DNA of 42,378 nucleotides, taken from contig NZ_FQWF01000018.1 of the NCBI RefSeq assembly GCF_900129585.1, positions 1 to 42,378 on the forward strand. The letters run 5' to 3'. Positions 1-8,468 of the stretch are shown here, piece after piece. How positions within the stretch are numbered: position 1 is the first letter of the stretch; each line of letters opens with the position of its first letter. The notes beneath the pieces were generated by a model, which saw nothing but the letters and a program-made list of their open reading frames with translations, had not been told where the DNA came from and ran no database searches. The translations under genes were made by a program, and so were the position numbers. The stretch is from Flavobacterium micromati (GTDB lineage: Bacteria; Bacteroidota; Bacteroidia; Flavobacteriales; Flavobacteriaceae).

Positions 1-235
1 TCTTATAATTTACAAAACATCGGTCTTTTTTCCTAATATAATGTCGTTTATTTTACTGGTAATCAGTAAAATATATTTTTGTCATGTACTAAAAAGATTT
101 ACTATAAAAGTATTTTTGTAATTTTATTGCAATAAGAAACGATTGTATAGGACGGAAACCAATTTATCTGTAGTTGGTTATAAACATCATCTCAACCATA
201 TAAATCATTTCTCATTAAAAAATAAATGCAACTAC

Positions 236-1156
236 ATGAAATTAAAGAAATTCGCAGGTTTGAGTTGGAACTTAATAAAGCAAACTTATTTCGAATTTGA
301 GAAAGATAATGCTATTAAACTAAGTGCTTCCTTATCTTACTATACCATATTTTCATTGCCGCCACTATTGATTATTATTTTATCGATTTTCAGCTTTTTC
401 TTTGGTAGAGATGCTGTAACAGGGCGTTTTTTTGGACAAATAAATGGGATGGTTGGCAATAAAGCGGCAATCCAAATTCAAGAAACGATTAAAAATATTG
501 AGCTGTCAGATAGTAATACTTTTGCTGCGATATTTGGAGGAATTATGTTGCTGATTGGAGCTTCAGGTGTTTTCGCTGAAATACAAAGTTCGATAAATTT
601 TATATGGGGTTTAAAAGCAAAACCTAATAAAGGAATAATGAAATTTATAACAAATCGACTGATGTCATTTTCGATGATCGCTTCCGTAGGCTTCTTGCTC
701 ATGGTAAGTTTAATGGTCAACACAGTAATGGATATTATCAATGCAAGGTTGTTATTGTATTTTCCTGACATTGCTATCTATATTTTTTATATCCTTAATA
801 TAATCCTGTTATTTGCCACGACTACAATTTTGTTTGCTATTATATTTAAAACCTTGCCAGATGGAGAAATAGCTTGGAAAGATGCTTTTATAGGATCTAG
901 TTTTACTTCCTTCTTTTTTATGTTTGGTAAATTTGCAATCGGATTCTATTTAGGAAGTTCAACTGTGGCATCGGTTTATGGAGCTGCGGGATCAGTAATT
1001 ATAATTCTAATTTGGGTGTACTATTCAGCTATAATTTTGTATTTCGGAGCGGAGTTTACTAAAGTATATTCTAATGAAAAAGGAAGTAAAATTATTCCAA
1101 ATTCTTACGCTGTGGGAATAGAGACACAGGTTGTAGAAATAAAGGACAAAAAATAG
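236..1156 (+). CDS. YihY/virulence factor BrkB family inner-membrane protein
   Basis: This is an integral membrane protein of the YihY/BrkB (UPF0761) family, about 306 residues. Six or so hydrophobic segments are visible, and the family pattern is clear: an N-terminal part with a DNAIKLSASLSYYTIFSLPP stretch and a late GAAGSVIIILIWVYYSAIIL segment followed by FGAEFTKVY. The molecular function of the family is not settled; it was once called ribonuclease BN by mistake. The frame stays open upstream to a TTG at 143, but those 31 residues are polar and unlike the family. The ATG at 236 (MKLKKFAGLSW) is therefore preferred. TAnnTTTG-like boxes occur at 74-81 and 111-118, so a promoter just upstream is plausible. 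It stands alone, convergent with the beta-oxidation operon. Family assignment is secure, function is not. Confidence 0.9.
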   Translation: MKLKKFAGLSWNLIKQTYFEFEKDNAIKLSASLSYYTIFSLPPLLIIILSIFSFFFGRDAVTGRFFGQINGMVGNKAAIQIQETIKNIELSDSNTFAAIFGGIMLLIGASGVFAEIQSSINFIWGLKAKPNKGIMKFITNRLMSFSMIASVGFLLMVSLMVNTVMDIINARLLLYFPDIAIYIFYILNIILLFATTTILFAIIFKTLPDGEIAWKDAFIGSSFTSFFFMFGKFAIGFYLGSSTVASVYGAAGSVIIILIWVYYSAIILYFGAEFTKVYSNEKGSKIIPNSYAVGIETQVVEIKDKK

Positions 1157-1316
1157 CTTTATTTTGCTATTATCTACTTAGGTGTATGGAATTACCAATT
1201 AACGTATTTTATATCTAAAGACACTCTCAATATTCCCTGTAAAATAGAAGTACTTAAAAACAGTCACAAAAATATTCTTATCGCAAATACAGATTTGGGT
1301 GTTATCATTTTATAAA

Positions 1317-1350
1317 AAAAGCCGTCTCGTTTTGACACGACACGGCTTTT
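1317..1350 (-). terminator. Terminator of the beta-oxidation operon (bidirectional)
   Basis: Inverted repeat with 14-base arms at 1317-1330 and 1337-1350, one mismatch and a 6-base loop. On the minus strand it follows the acyl-CoA dehydrogenase stop by about 24 bases and runs into seven T residues, as a rho-independent terminator should. On the plus strand it can also stop transcription from the YihY gene. Confidence 0.85.
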
Positions 1351-1373
1351 ATTTTTAAAATGTTTATTGATGA

Positions 1374-3164
1374 TTAAAAACAATAATCATTTTCTGCAAC
1401 TAATTTTGATGTTATTGTTTCACGAAGCGCTACGACATTTGGCATATTAGTATATTTTGTAAAACGACGTAAGCCCATCAGCATCATTCGTTGTTCATCA
1501 CCTTCAGCAAAAGAAATTATACTTTCTTTTCCTTTTTGATTAACAATATCTACTGCTTTATAAAGATATAATTTTGCCATCGCTATTTGCTCCTGTACTT
1601 TGTCTTCACCTTCTCTTTTAGCTAATTTTTCAGTTCTTAATATAGTGCTTTCTGCCATATAAACTTCAATTAGCATATCTGCCGCAGCCATCAGTAATTG
1701 TTGGTGGCTGTCTAAATCCGGGCCAAATTTTTGTACTGCTCCGCCAGCAACCATAAGAAACGCTTTTTTCAAGTTTATTACTATAGCTTTTTCTTCTGCG
1801 AACAATTCGGTAAAATCAGGTGTGTCAAATGATGGAATTCCCATCAATTCCTCTTGAACTTTCGAAGCCGGTCCGAGCAAATCTACATGACCTTTCATTG
1901 CTTTTTTGATCAACATTCCTACCGATAGCATTCTATTAATTTCATTTGTACCTTCATAAATTCTTGCAATACGTGCATCACGCCAAGCCGATTCCATTGG
2001 GGTATCTTCTGAAAATCCCATTCCACCAAAGATTTGAATACCTTCATCAGCACAATTTTGTACATCTTCGGAAACAGCAACTTTTAATATAGAACATTCT
2101 ATTGCAAATTCTTCAACACCTTTTAATTCTGCTTCTTGGTGCGAATTTCCTTCTGCAAATCGAGCATTTATTCTATCTTCAATAGCCTTTGCAGCACGAT
2201 ATGTAGCGCTTTCACCAGCATAAGTAGAAGTAGCCATTTCAGCTAATTTATATCTAACAGCTCCAAATTGTGCAATTGCAGTATTAAATTGAACTCTCTC
2301 ATTAGCGTATTTAACAGCTCCCGAAGTTACTCTACGTTGTGCGTCTAAACATGCTGCTGCAAGTTTAATACGACCAACATTTAAAGAATTCATCGCAATT
2401 TTAAATCCGTTTCCTCTTTCAGAAAGCATATTTCCAACTGGAACTTTTGTTTCGTTGAAAAAAACTTGACGAGTAGATGAAGCGCGAATTCCTAATTTGT
2501 GCTCTTCTTCGCCCATTGAAATTCCGTTTGCAGAATCATTTTCAACGATGAAACCTGTGATATTTTTATCATCTCCTATTCTAGCAAAAACTATAAATAC
2601 CGAGCAAAATCCAGCGTTAGAAATCCACATTTTTTGTCCAGTAATCAAATAGGTTTTTCCATCTTCTGTTAATACTGCTTTTGTCTTTCCAGAATTTGCA
2701 TCCGATCCTGCACCTGGTTCTGTTAAGCAATAAGCACCAAACCATTCGCCTGAAGCTAATTTTGGAACGTACTTTAATTTTTGTTCTTCATTTCCATATA
2801 AAGTAATTGGCATAGTTCCAATTCCAGTATGTGCTCCAAAAGCGGTTGAAAATGAACCTGTAGCACCAGAAATATAGTCGCAAACTAGGCAAGTATCTAC
2901 AAATCCCATTCCTAAACCGCCATAAGCTTCAGGTACTGCAATTCCTAAAAATCCCATTTCTCCTGCTTTGCGCATTGAAGCTTCGGTGTAAGCATAATCT
3001 TTTTTCTCGAATTTATCCTTGTGTGCCCACAATTCTTTATCTGCAAATTCCTTTACAGAGTCACGCATCATTAATTGCTCTTCTGTGAAATCTTCTGGTG
3101 TGAAAATATCCTCACATTTTGTTTCTTTAACTAGGAATTGACCTCCTCTTATTATTTCGCTCAT
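1374..3164 (-). CDS. Acyl-CoA dehydrogenase
   Basis: FAD-dependent acyl-CoA dehydrogenase, 596 residues, catalysing the first oxidation of beta-oxidation (acyl-CoA to trans-2-enoyl-CoA). The N-terminal, middle and C-terminal acyl-CoA dehydrogenase domains cover about residues 30-425. Visible motifs are CLTEPGAGSDANS (flavin/substrate contact region), MWISNAGF, the FGGMGF segment, and YEGTNEINR, whose first Glu is at the position of the catalytic base in short- and medium-chain enzymes. The remaining 170 residues form the extra C-terminal helical domain typical of the longer bacterial and VLCAD-like enzymes. It is the last gene of a minus-strand operon, 25 bases after the thiolase, and is followed by a strong terminator. 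Chain-length preference cannot be read from the sequence. Confidence 0.95.
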   Translation of the reverse strand: MSEIIRGGQFLVKETKCEDIFTPEDFTEEQLMMRDSVKEFADKELWAHKDKFEKKDYAYTEASMRKAGEMGFLGIAVPEAYGGLGMGFVDTCLVCDYISGATGSFSTAFGAHTGIGTMPITLYGNEEQKLKYVPKLASGEWFGAYCLTEPGAGSDANSGKTKAVLTEDGKTYLITGQKMWISNAGFCSVFIVFARIGDDKNITGFIVENDSANGISMGEEEHKLGIRASSTRQVFFNETKVPVGNMLSERGNGFKIAMNSLNVGRIKLAAACLDAQRRVTSGAVKYANERVQFNTAIAQFGAVRYKLAEMATSTYAGESATYRAAKAIEDRINARFAEGNSHQEAELKGVEEFAIECSILKVAVSEDVQNCADEGIQIFGGMGFSEDTPMESAWRDARIARIYEGTNEINRMLSVGMLIKKAMKGHVDLLGPASKVQEELMGIPSFDTPDFTELFAEEKAIVINLKKAFLMVAGGAVQKFGPDLDSHQQLLMAAADMLIEVYMAESTILRTEKLAKREGEDKVQEQIAMAKLYLYKAVDIVNQKGKESIISFAEGDEQRMMLMGLRRFTKYTNMPNVVALRETITSKLVAENDYCF

Positions 3165-3189
3165 TTTTTTATTTTTTAATAGTTGGTTG

Positions 3190-4374
3190 TTATAGTAATT
3201 CGAATACTCCTGCAGATCCTTGCCCAGTTCCTACGCACATTGAAACAATTCCGTATTTACTTCCTCTTCGCTTCATCTCGTCAAATAATTGAACCGATAA
3301 TTTTGCTCCAGTACATCCTAAAGGATGTCCTAATGCTATTGCACCACCGTTCACGTTTATAATTTCAGGATTTAAGTCTAATTCACGGGTAACCGCTAGT
3401 GCCTGAGATGCAAACGCCTCGTTTAATTCAATTAGGTCTATATCTTTTAATTGCAATCCTGCTTGTTTTAGCACTTTTGGGATAGCTTTCACTGGACCAA
3501 TTCCCATTATTCTTGGTTCTACACCCGCCGATGCAAAGTTTACCAAACGCGCGATAGGAGTAAGGTTTAATTCTTTTACCATATCTTCACTCATGATCAA
3601 AACAAAGGCTGCTCCGTCACTCATTTGAGAAGAATTTCCTGCTGTAACGCTGCCATTGGCTTCAAAAACAGGTCTTAAACCGGCTAAAGCTTCTTTTGAT
3701 GTTCCTGCTCTCGGCCCTTCATCTTTATTAACAATATAGGATTTAGTTTCTTTTTTACCGTTTTCGTTTATAAAGGTTTGTTCAACTGTAATAGGAACAA
3801 TTTGTTTATCAAATTTACCTTCCGCTTGAGCTTTCAATGCTTTCATGTGAGAGTGATAAGCAAACTCATCTTGATCTTCTCTTGAAACCTTGAATTGTTG
3901 TGCAACTGCTTCAGCTGTTAGTCCCATTCCCCAGTAATAATCTTCGTTTCCAGCTTTTGCGACAGCGTAATCTGGAGTGGGTTTATAGCCGCCCATTGGA
4001 ATAAAACTCATGCTTTCGGCGCCACCTGCTATGATACAATCTGCCATTCCTGATTGGATTTTGGCTGTTGCCATACCAATTGTTTCTAATCCTGAAGCGC
4101 AATATCTATTAACAGTAACCCCAGGAACATCCTCCACTTTTAATCCCATTAACGAGATTAACCGAGCCACATTTAATCCTTGTTCCGCCTCAGGCATTGC
4201 ATTTCCTACCATAACGTCGTCAATACGTGTTTTGTCAAAATCTGGCAACTCATTCATCATAAACTGAATAGTCTCCGCTGCCAGTTCATCAGGACGCTTA
4301 AATCTAAAAACTCCCTTAGGCGCTTTACCCACGGCTGTTCTGTATGCTTTTACTATATAGGCTGTTTTAATCAT
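3190..4374 (-). CDS. fadA: Acetyl-CoA C-acyltransferase (thiolase)
   Basis: Thiolase of 394 residues that cleaves 3-ketoacyl-CoA with CoA in the last step of beta-oxidation. The nucleophilic Cys is C92 in NRYCASGLE. The C-terminal active-site residues are in GGAIALGHPLGCTGA (His) and CVGTGQGSAG (second Cys). The length is normal for the family. The start ATG at 4374 lies inside the stop region of the upstream DUF1016 gene: the two reading frames overlap by 8 bases (ATGATTAA), which suggests translational coupling. It is followed by the acyl-CoA dehydrogenase. Degradative rather than biosynthetic thiolase is inferred from operon context. Confidence 0.95.
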   Translation of the reverse strand: MIKTAYIVKAYRTAVGKAPKGVFRFKRPDELAAETIQFMMNELPDFDKTRIDDVMVGNAMPEAEQGLNVARLISLMGLKVEDVPGVTVNRYCASGLETIGMATAKIQSGMADCIIAGGAESMSFIPMGGYKPTPDYAVAKAGNEDYYWGMGLTAEAVAQQFKVSREDQDEFAYHSHMKALKAQAEGKFDKQIVPITVEQTFINENGKKETKSYIVNKDEGPRAGTSKEALAGLRPVFEANGSVTAGNSSQMSDGAAFVLIMSEDMVKELNLTPIARLVNFASAGVEPRIMGIGPVKAIPKVLKQAGLQLKDIDLIELNEAFASQALAVTRELDLNPEIINVNGGAIALGHPLGCTGAKLSVQLFDEMKRRGSKYGIVSMCVGTGQGSAGVFELL

Positions 4375-5368
4375 CGTTTTTGTTTTTTATGTTATCAAGT
4401 TCAAATCGAACTCTGTCTTGGTCAATAATTTGTTTTAGTTCTTCTTCCCTTGGTAAATACAAAACATATTTGGAGGCAAAAAGATTATTTTTGTCATTTA
4501 AAACGGAATATTTTACAATCGTTTCATCTTTTTCGGTACATAATAATAATCCAATTGTTGGATTGTCATCATCAGATTTTTTTAAATCATCATACATTCT
4601 AACATACATATCAATTTGCCCAATATCCTGATGCGAAAGTGCTGTTGTTTTTAAGTCGATAATTACAAAGCATTTCAAGATGTAATTATAAAAAACCAAA
4701 TCAACATAAAAGTCAGAGGTGTCAGTTACAATATGTTGTTGTCTTGCAACAAAAGCAAAGCCGTTTCCAAATTCTAGGAGAAATTTCTGAATGTGTTCTA
4801 AAATTGAGGATTCAATTTTGTTTTCAGTATTTGTTATATTGCTTTCCAATCCTAAAAATTCAAAAATATAGGGATCTTTGATAATATTTTTTATACTGAT
4901 TTTTTTAGAAGCATCCTCCTTAGTTTGTAAAACCCTATCAAAACTTAATGTAGTTATCTGTCTCTGTAAGGTTCTACTATTCCAACTTCCAGATACACTT
5001 TCGTTTAAATAAAACATTCGTCTTTCCTCGGAATCAACTCTTGAAAGTAATCTATAAGGTGTCCAACTCAATTCGGTACGCATTGCGTTCCAAATTGGAA
5101 AAGCCCTATAAAAAGCTCTCATGTTATTCAAATTCCTTTCGTCAAAACCTTTTCCAAATTCTAAAGACAATTCTTTGGAGAGATTCTTCAACATAGCTTT
5201 TCCGTAAATAGCTCTCGCACTCCCGTTTTGCTCATCTTCGATAATTAATCTTCCAATGTTCCAATACGTCTCCAATAAAACTGAATTTACCATTTTATAC
5301 ACTCGTTGTCGAGATAGGATGATAATTTCTTTGACAGAAAGTAAAAGATCTGGATTATTAATTTCCAT
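4367..5368 (-). CDS. DUF1016/YhcG-type PD-(D/E)XK nuclease domain protein
   Basis: A full-length member (333 residues) of the YhcG/DUF1016 family. Residues 1-150 form the DUF1016 N-terminal domain, with the family's SRQRVY, ETYWNIGRLI, LSLEFGKGF, LSWTPYRLL and FYLNESVSGSWNSRTLQRQI features. Residues about 165-320 are the PD-(D/E)XK nuclease fold: D223 in FYVDLVFY, and D238-L-K240 in FVIIDLK, where most relatives have ExK. Members are often found with restriction systems or other mobile genes; the cellular role is poorly known. Here it is embedded in a beta-oxidation operon. It starts 2 bases after the FadB-type stop codon and overlaps the thiolase start by 8 bases, so it must be co-transcribed. 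No metabolic link is evident, and acquisition by insertion is inferred. Confidence 0.9.
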   Translation of the reverse strand: MEINNPDLLLSVKEIIILSRQRVYKMVNSVLLETYWNIGRLIIEDEQNGSARAIYGKAMLKNLSKELSLEFGKGFDERNLNNMRAFYRAFPIWNAMRTELSWTPYRLLSRVDSEERRMFYLNESVSGSWNSRTLQRQITTLSFDRVLQTKEDASKKISIKNIIKDPYIFEFLGLESNITNTENKIESSILEHIQKFLLEFGNGFAFVARQQHIVTDTSDFYVDLVFYNYILKCFVIIDLKTTALSHQDIGQIDMYVRMYDDLKKSDDDNPTIGLLLCTEKDETIVKYSVLNDKNNLFASKYVLYLPREEELKQIIDQDRVRFELDNIKNKNDD

Positions 5369-5370
5369 AA

Positions 5371-7761
5371 CTAGTTTCTCAACGGTTTCCCCTTAGTCAA
5401 CATAAACTGTATTCTTTCTAATGTTTTTCTCTCTGTACAAAGGGATAAGAATGCTTCCCTTTCAATGTCTAATAAGTATTGCTCGCTCACTAATGTTGGT
5501 TCGGATAAATCACCACCTGCCATTACGTATGCCAATTTATTTGCAATTTTCTTATCATGTTCAGAGATGTATTTACCTGCTTCCATTTGGTCTGTTCCTA
5601 CTAAGAACATTCCTAAAGCTTGCTTTCCTAATACTTTTACATCGGTTCTGCGAATGGGTTGCGTGTATCCCGCTTCGGCCATGATTAAAGCATGTTTCTT
5701 TGCCTCAGCAATTTGACGGTCTTTGTTTACAACCACAATATCTTTACCGTGTTGTAACAATCCAGTGTCAAATGCTTCGTAAGCCGAAGTCGAAACTTTT
5801 GCCATAGCAATTGTCAAGAAGTACTCTTGCAAAACATTCAGCTCAACATCATTTTTGTGGAACAAATCTGAGGCACGCATGGCTAGTTCTTTAGAGCCAC
5901 CACCACCTGGAATTACGCCAACTCCAAATTCTACTAATCCCATATAGGTTTCAGCCGCAGCAACAACTTTATCAGCATGTAAGCTCATTTCACAACCACC
6001 ACCAAATGTCATACCGTGTGGTGCAACAATTACAGGAATTCCAGAGTAACGCACACGCATCATTGTGTCTTGAAACATCTTGATTGCCATATTCAACTCA
6101 TCATATTCTTGCTCTACAGCCATCATGAATATCATTCCAATATTAGCACCTACGGAGAAATTCGCTGCTTGGTTTCCAATAACTAATCCTTGGTATTCTT
6201 TTTCAGATAAGTCAATTGCCTTATTAAGTGCAGCTAAAACATCACCACCAATGGTATTCATTTTAGATTGAAATTCTAAATTCAAAATTCCATCACCTAA
6301 ATCTTGTATAATTGCACCGCTATTACTCCAAACTTTTTTGCTTTCGCGAATGTTATTCAGAATGATAAATGCATCTTGACCCGGAACTTTAGTTTGCGCT
6401 TTTGTTGGAATATTGTAGAAAAAAGTGGCGCCCTCTTTTACTGCGTAAAAACTTGTTGTTCCTGAAGCAATCATTTCATTCACCCAGACCGCTGGCTCAA
6501 GACCTTCGGCTTTCATGATTTCAATTCCTTTTTCGATACCAATTGCATCCCAAATTTCAAATGGGCCATTTTCCCATCCGAAACCAGCTTTCATTGCATC
6601 ATCAATCTTGTATAATTCGTCAGAGATTTCAGGAATTCGATTAGAAACATAAGCAAACATTCCAGCAAAACTTTTTCTGTAGAATTCACCTGCTTTGTCT
6701 TTTCCGTTTACCAGAACTTTGAAACGATTAATTGGCTTATCAATAGTTTTTGTTAATTCTAAAGTGGCAAAAGAAGCGCGTTTAGCCGCTCTATATTCTA
6801 GCGTATCAAGATCTAAAGTCAAGATTTCTTTTCCTTCTTTTTTATAAAAACCTTGTCCTGTTTTACTTCCCAACCATTTATTTTCCATCATTTTGTTGAC
6901 GAATTCGGGAAGCTTAAACAAATCATGTTGTTCATCATTTGGACAATTTTCATAGATTCCATTCGCAACATGTACTAAAGTGTCTAATCCAACAACGTCA
7001 ACCGTTCTAAAAGTAGCTGATTTTGGACGACCAATAACTGGTCCAGTTAATTTATCTACTTCTTCGATAGTAAGTCCCATTTCTTTTACCAAATGAAATA
7101 AACTCTGAATTCCAAAAATTCCAATTCGGTTTCCAATAAACGCCGGAGTATCTTTGGCAACAACCGAAGTTTTTCCTAAAAATTTCTCTCCATATATAGT
7201 AAGGAAGTTCAATACTTCAGTTGAAGTTTTTGGACCAGGAATTATTTCGAATAATTTTAAGTAACGTGCAGGGTTAAAAAAGTGTGTTCCGCAAAAGTGT
7301 TTTTGGAAATCGTCGCTTCTTCCTTCGCTCATAAAATGAATTGGAATACCAGAAGTGTTTGATGTAACAAGCGTCCCTGATCTTCTAAATTTTTCAATTT
7401 GTTCGAAAACTATTTTTTTAATGTCTAGTCGCTCTACAACAACTTCGATAATCCAATCAACATTAGCGATTTTTGCCATATCATCTGTTGTATTTCCAGT
7501 TGAAATTCTGGAAGCAAATTTTTGACTGTAAATAGGCGAGGGCTTTGATTTTAATGAATTGGCTAAGTGCTCATTCACTAATCTGTTTCTCACAACTTTG
7601 CTTTCTAAAGTAAGGCCTTTTTTGGTCTCCACCTCAGTTAGTTCCGTTGGGACAATGTCTAACAGTAAGACCTCAACCCCGATATTAGCAAAATGACAAG
7701 CAATTCCTGAACCCATAATTCCGGATCCAATTACCGCGACTTTTTTAATGGTGCGTTTCAT
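5371..7761 (-). CDS. 3-hydroxyacyl-CoA dehydrogenase / enoyl-CoA hydratase fusion protein
   Basis: Bifunctional beta-oxidation enzyme, 796 residues, with the FadN-like order (dehydrogenase first, hydratase last). The NAD-binding Rossmann motif GSGIMGSG is at residues 12-19. The dehydrogenase catalytic region includes TSNTSG and HFFNPARYLKLFEI. A second 3HCDH C-terminal domain follows at about 350-450. The enoyl-CoA hydratase domain spans about 480-700 and keeps both catalytic glutamates, in GGGCEMSL and GLVEFGVGVIPGGGG. It hydrates 2-enoyl-CoA and oxidises the 3-hydroxyacyl-CoA with NAD+. It sits second in the operon, 56 bases after marR, and is followed after 2 bases by the DUF1016 gene. Confidence 0.95.
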   Translation of the reverse strand: MKRTIKKVAVIGSGIMGSGIACHFANIGVEVLLLDIVPTELTEVETKKGLTLESKVVRNRLVNEHLANSLKSKPSPIYSQKFASRISTGNTTDDMAKIANVDWIIEVVVERLDIKKIVFEQIEKFRRSGTLVTSNTSGIPIHFMSEGRSDDFQKHFCGTHFFNPARYLKLFEIIPGPKTSTEVLNFLTIYGEKFLGKTSVVAKDTPAFIGNRIGIFGIQSLFHLVKEMGLTIEEVDKLTGPVIGRPKSATFRTVDVVGLDTLVHVANGIYENCPNDEQHDLFKLPEFVNKMMENKWLGSKTGQGFYKKEGKEILTLDLDTLEYRAAKRASFATLELTKTIDKPINRFKVLVNGKDKAGEFYRKSFAGMFAYVSNRIPEISDELYKIDDAMKAGFGWENGPFEIWDAIGIEKGIEIMKAEGLEPAVWVNEMIASGTTSFYAVKEGATFFYNIPTKAQTKVPGQDAFIILNNIRESKKVWSNSGAIIQDLGDGILNLEFQSKMNTIGGDVLAALNKAIDLSEKEYQGLVIGNQAANFSVGANIGMIFMMAVEQEYDELNMAIKMFQDTMMRVRYSGIPVIVAPHGMTFGGGCEMSLHADKVVAAAETYMGLVEFGVGVIPGGGGSKELAMRASDLFHKNDVELNVLQEYFLTIAMAKVSTSAYEAFDTGLLQHGKDIVVVNKDRQIAEAKKHALIMAEAGYTQPIRRTDVKVLGKQALGMFLVGTDQMEAGKYISEHDKKIANKLAYVMAGGDLSEPTLVSEQYLLDIEREAFLSLCTERKTLERIQFMLTKGKPLRN

Positions 7762-7817
7762 ATATAAGTTCTGTTTGATTTTTGAGTTTTTTATAATTAA
7801 TCTTTAAGGGTGATTTC

Positions 7818-8303
7818 CTATTTATTATCTAAACTTTGTATTTGTTCCAATATTTCACTACCAATTGTTGGAACAAAAATGTTTTTATCTAAAATTAATT
7901 CATTTATTATTTCGGCTACTTCAACAAAATGCTGTAATTTTTCTTCGGAAATATTTTTCTTTACACTTTCATTAAATCTTAAAACGGTATTTTTTGATAG
8001 TTCTCTTTTTTCTTTACCAAATTCAGTTAGATAAATCAAGACACCGCGACCATCTTCAGGATTTTTTTTACGAATAATTAATCCCTTTTCTTCCATTGAT
8101 TTTAAAGTCCGAGTTAGACTTGTAGCTTCCATTCCCATTTTGGGTCCTAATGATGTTGATGGAGTTCCTTTTTCCTTATCAATACTTAGCAATGCAAATC
8201 CTGTTGCCATGGTTGCACCATATTTAGACGCTTCCTCGTTGTACATTCTGGAAACGGCTTGCCATGTTGCACGTAAAATATAATCTATTGTTTTATCTTT
8301 CAT
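7818..8303 (-). CDS. MarR family transcriptional regulator (probable beta-oxidation regulator)
   Basis: A 161-residue winged-helix protein of the MarR family. The recognition region is around MGMEATSLTRTLKSMEEKGLI, followed by the wing KNPEDGRGVLIYLTEFG; flanking helices would form the dimer interface. It is the first gene of the beta-oxidation operon. MarR proteins bind palindromes as dimers and often release DNA when a small ligand binds; here an acyl-CoA ligand is a reasonable guess but not visible. An imperfect palindrome at 8338-8358 lies directly upstream and recurs in front of the flavin oxidoreductase at 10577-10597, so autoregulation and control of both promoters are inferred. Confidence 0.92.
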   Translation of the reverse strand: MKDKTIDYILRATWQAVSRMYNEEASKYGATMATGFALLSIDKEKGTPSTSLGPKMGMEATSLTRTLKSMEEKGLIIRKKNPEDGRGVLIYLTEFGKEKRELSKNTVLRFNESVKKNISEEKLQHFVEVAEIINELILDKNIFVPTIGSEILEQIQSLDNK

Positions 8304-8321
8304 AAGTAACTATAACGATTT

Positions 8322-8329
8322 CAAATATA
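8322..8329 (-). promoter_or_regulatory. -7 element of the marR operon promoter
   Basis: Reads TATATTTG on the minus strand, a full match to the Bacteroidota -7 consensus TAnnTTTG, 18 bases ahead of the marR ATG. No TTG is seen at -33; that position is taken by the palindrome at 8338-8358, 8 bases further upstream. Confidence 0.6.
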
Positions 8330-8337
8330 AGACAAAA

Positions 8338-8358
8338 TACTATGCACGCATAATAAAT
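8338..8358. promoter_or_regulatory. Candidate MarR operator, copy 1
   Basis: Imperfect palindrome TACTATGCACGCATAATA plus AAT, with core TATGC-AC-GCATA. It matches the sequence at 10577-10597 at 18 of 21 positions. Its centre is 17.5 bases from the first T of the TAnnTTTG element, exactly as in copy 2. It would overlap the -33 region of the marR promoter, which fits repression of the operon. Confidence 0.65.
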
Positions 8359-8395
8359 CGTATTATTTTTTTGTTAATAAATAATAAAAATAAAA

Positions 8396-8420
8396 AAACT
8401 CCTCTGAAATGGAGGAGTTT
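8396..8420 (-). terminator. Terminator of the acyl-CoA ligase gene
   Basis: Perfect 9-base inverted repeat AAACTCCTC / GAGGAGTTT with a 7-base loop. On the minus strand it follows the ligase stop codon by about 49 bases and continues into a T-rich run. Confidence 0.85.
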
Positions 8421-8468
8421 AAGGGAAAAAATTATTTTATGTATTTTAATACAATGACTTGTGTGAAT

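Noticed and set aside
143..235. N-terminal extension of the YihY protein from a TTG codon
   Set aside because: The extra residues are polar, unlike the family, and an ATG with a family-like N-terminus follows at 236.
4367..5368. DUF1016 gene as part of a restriction or toxin-antitoxin locus
   Set aside because: No methylase, specificity subunit, antitoxin or other defence gene is adjacent.
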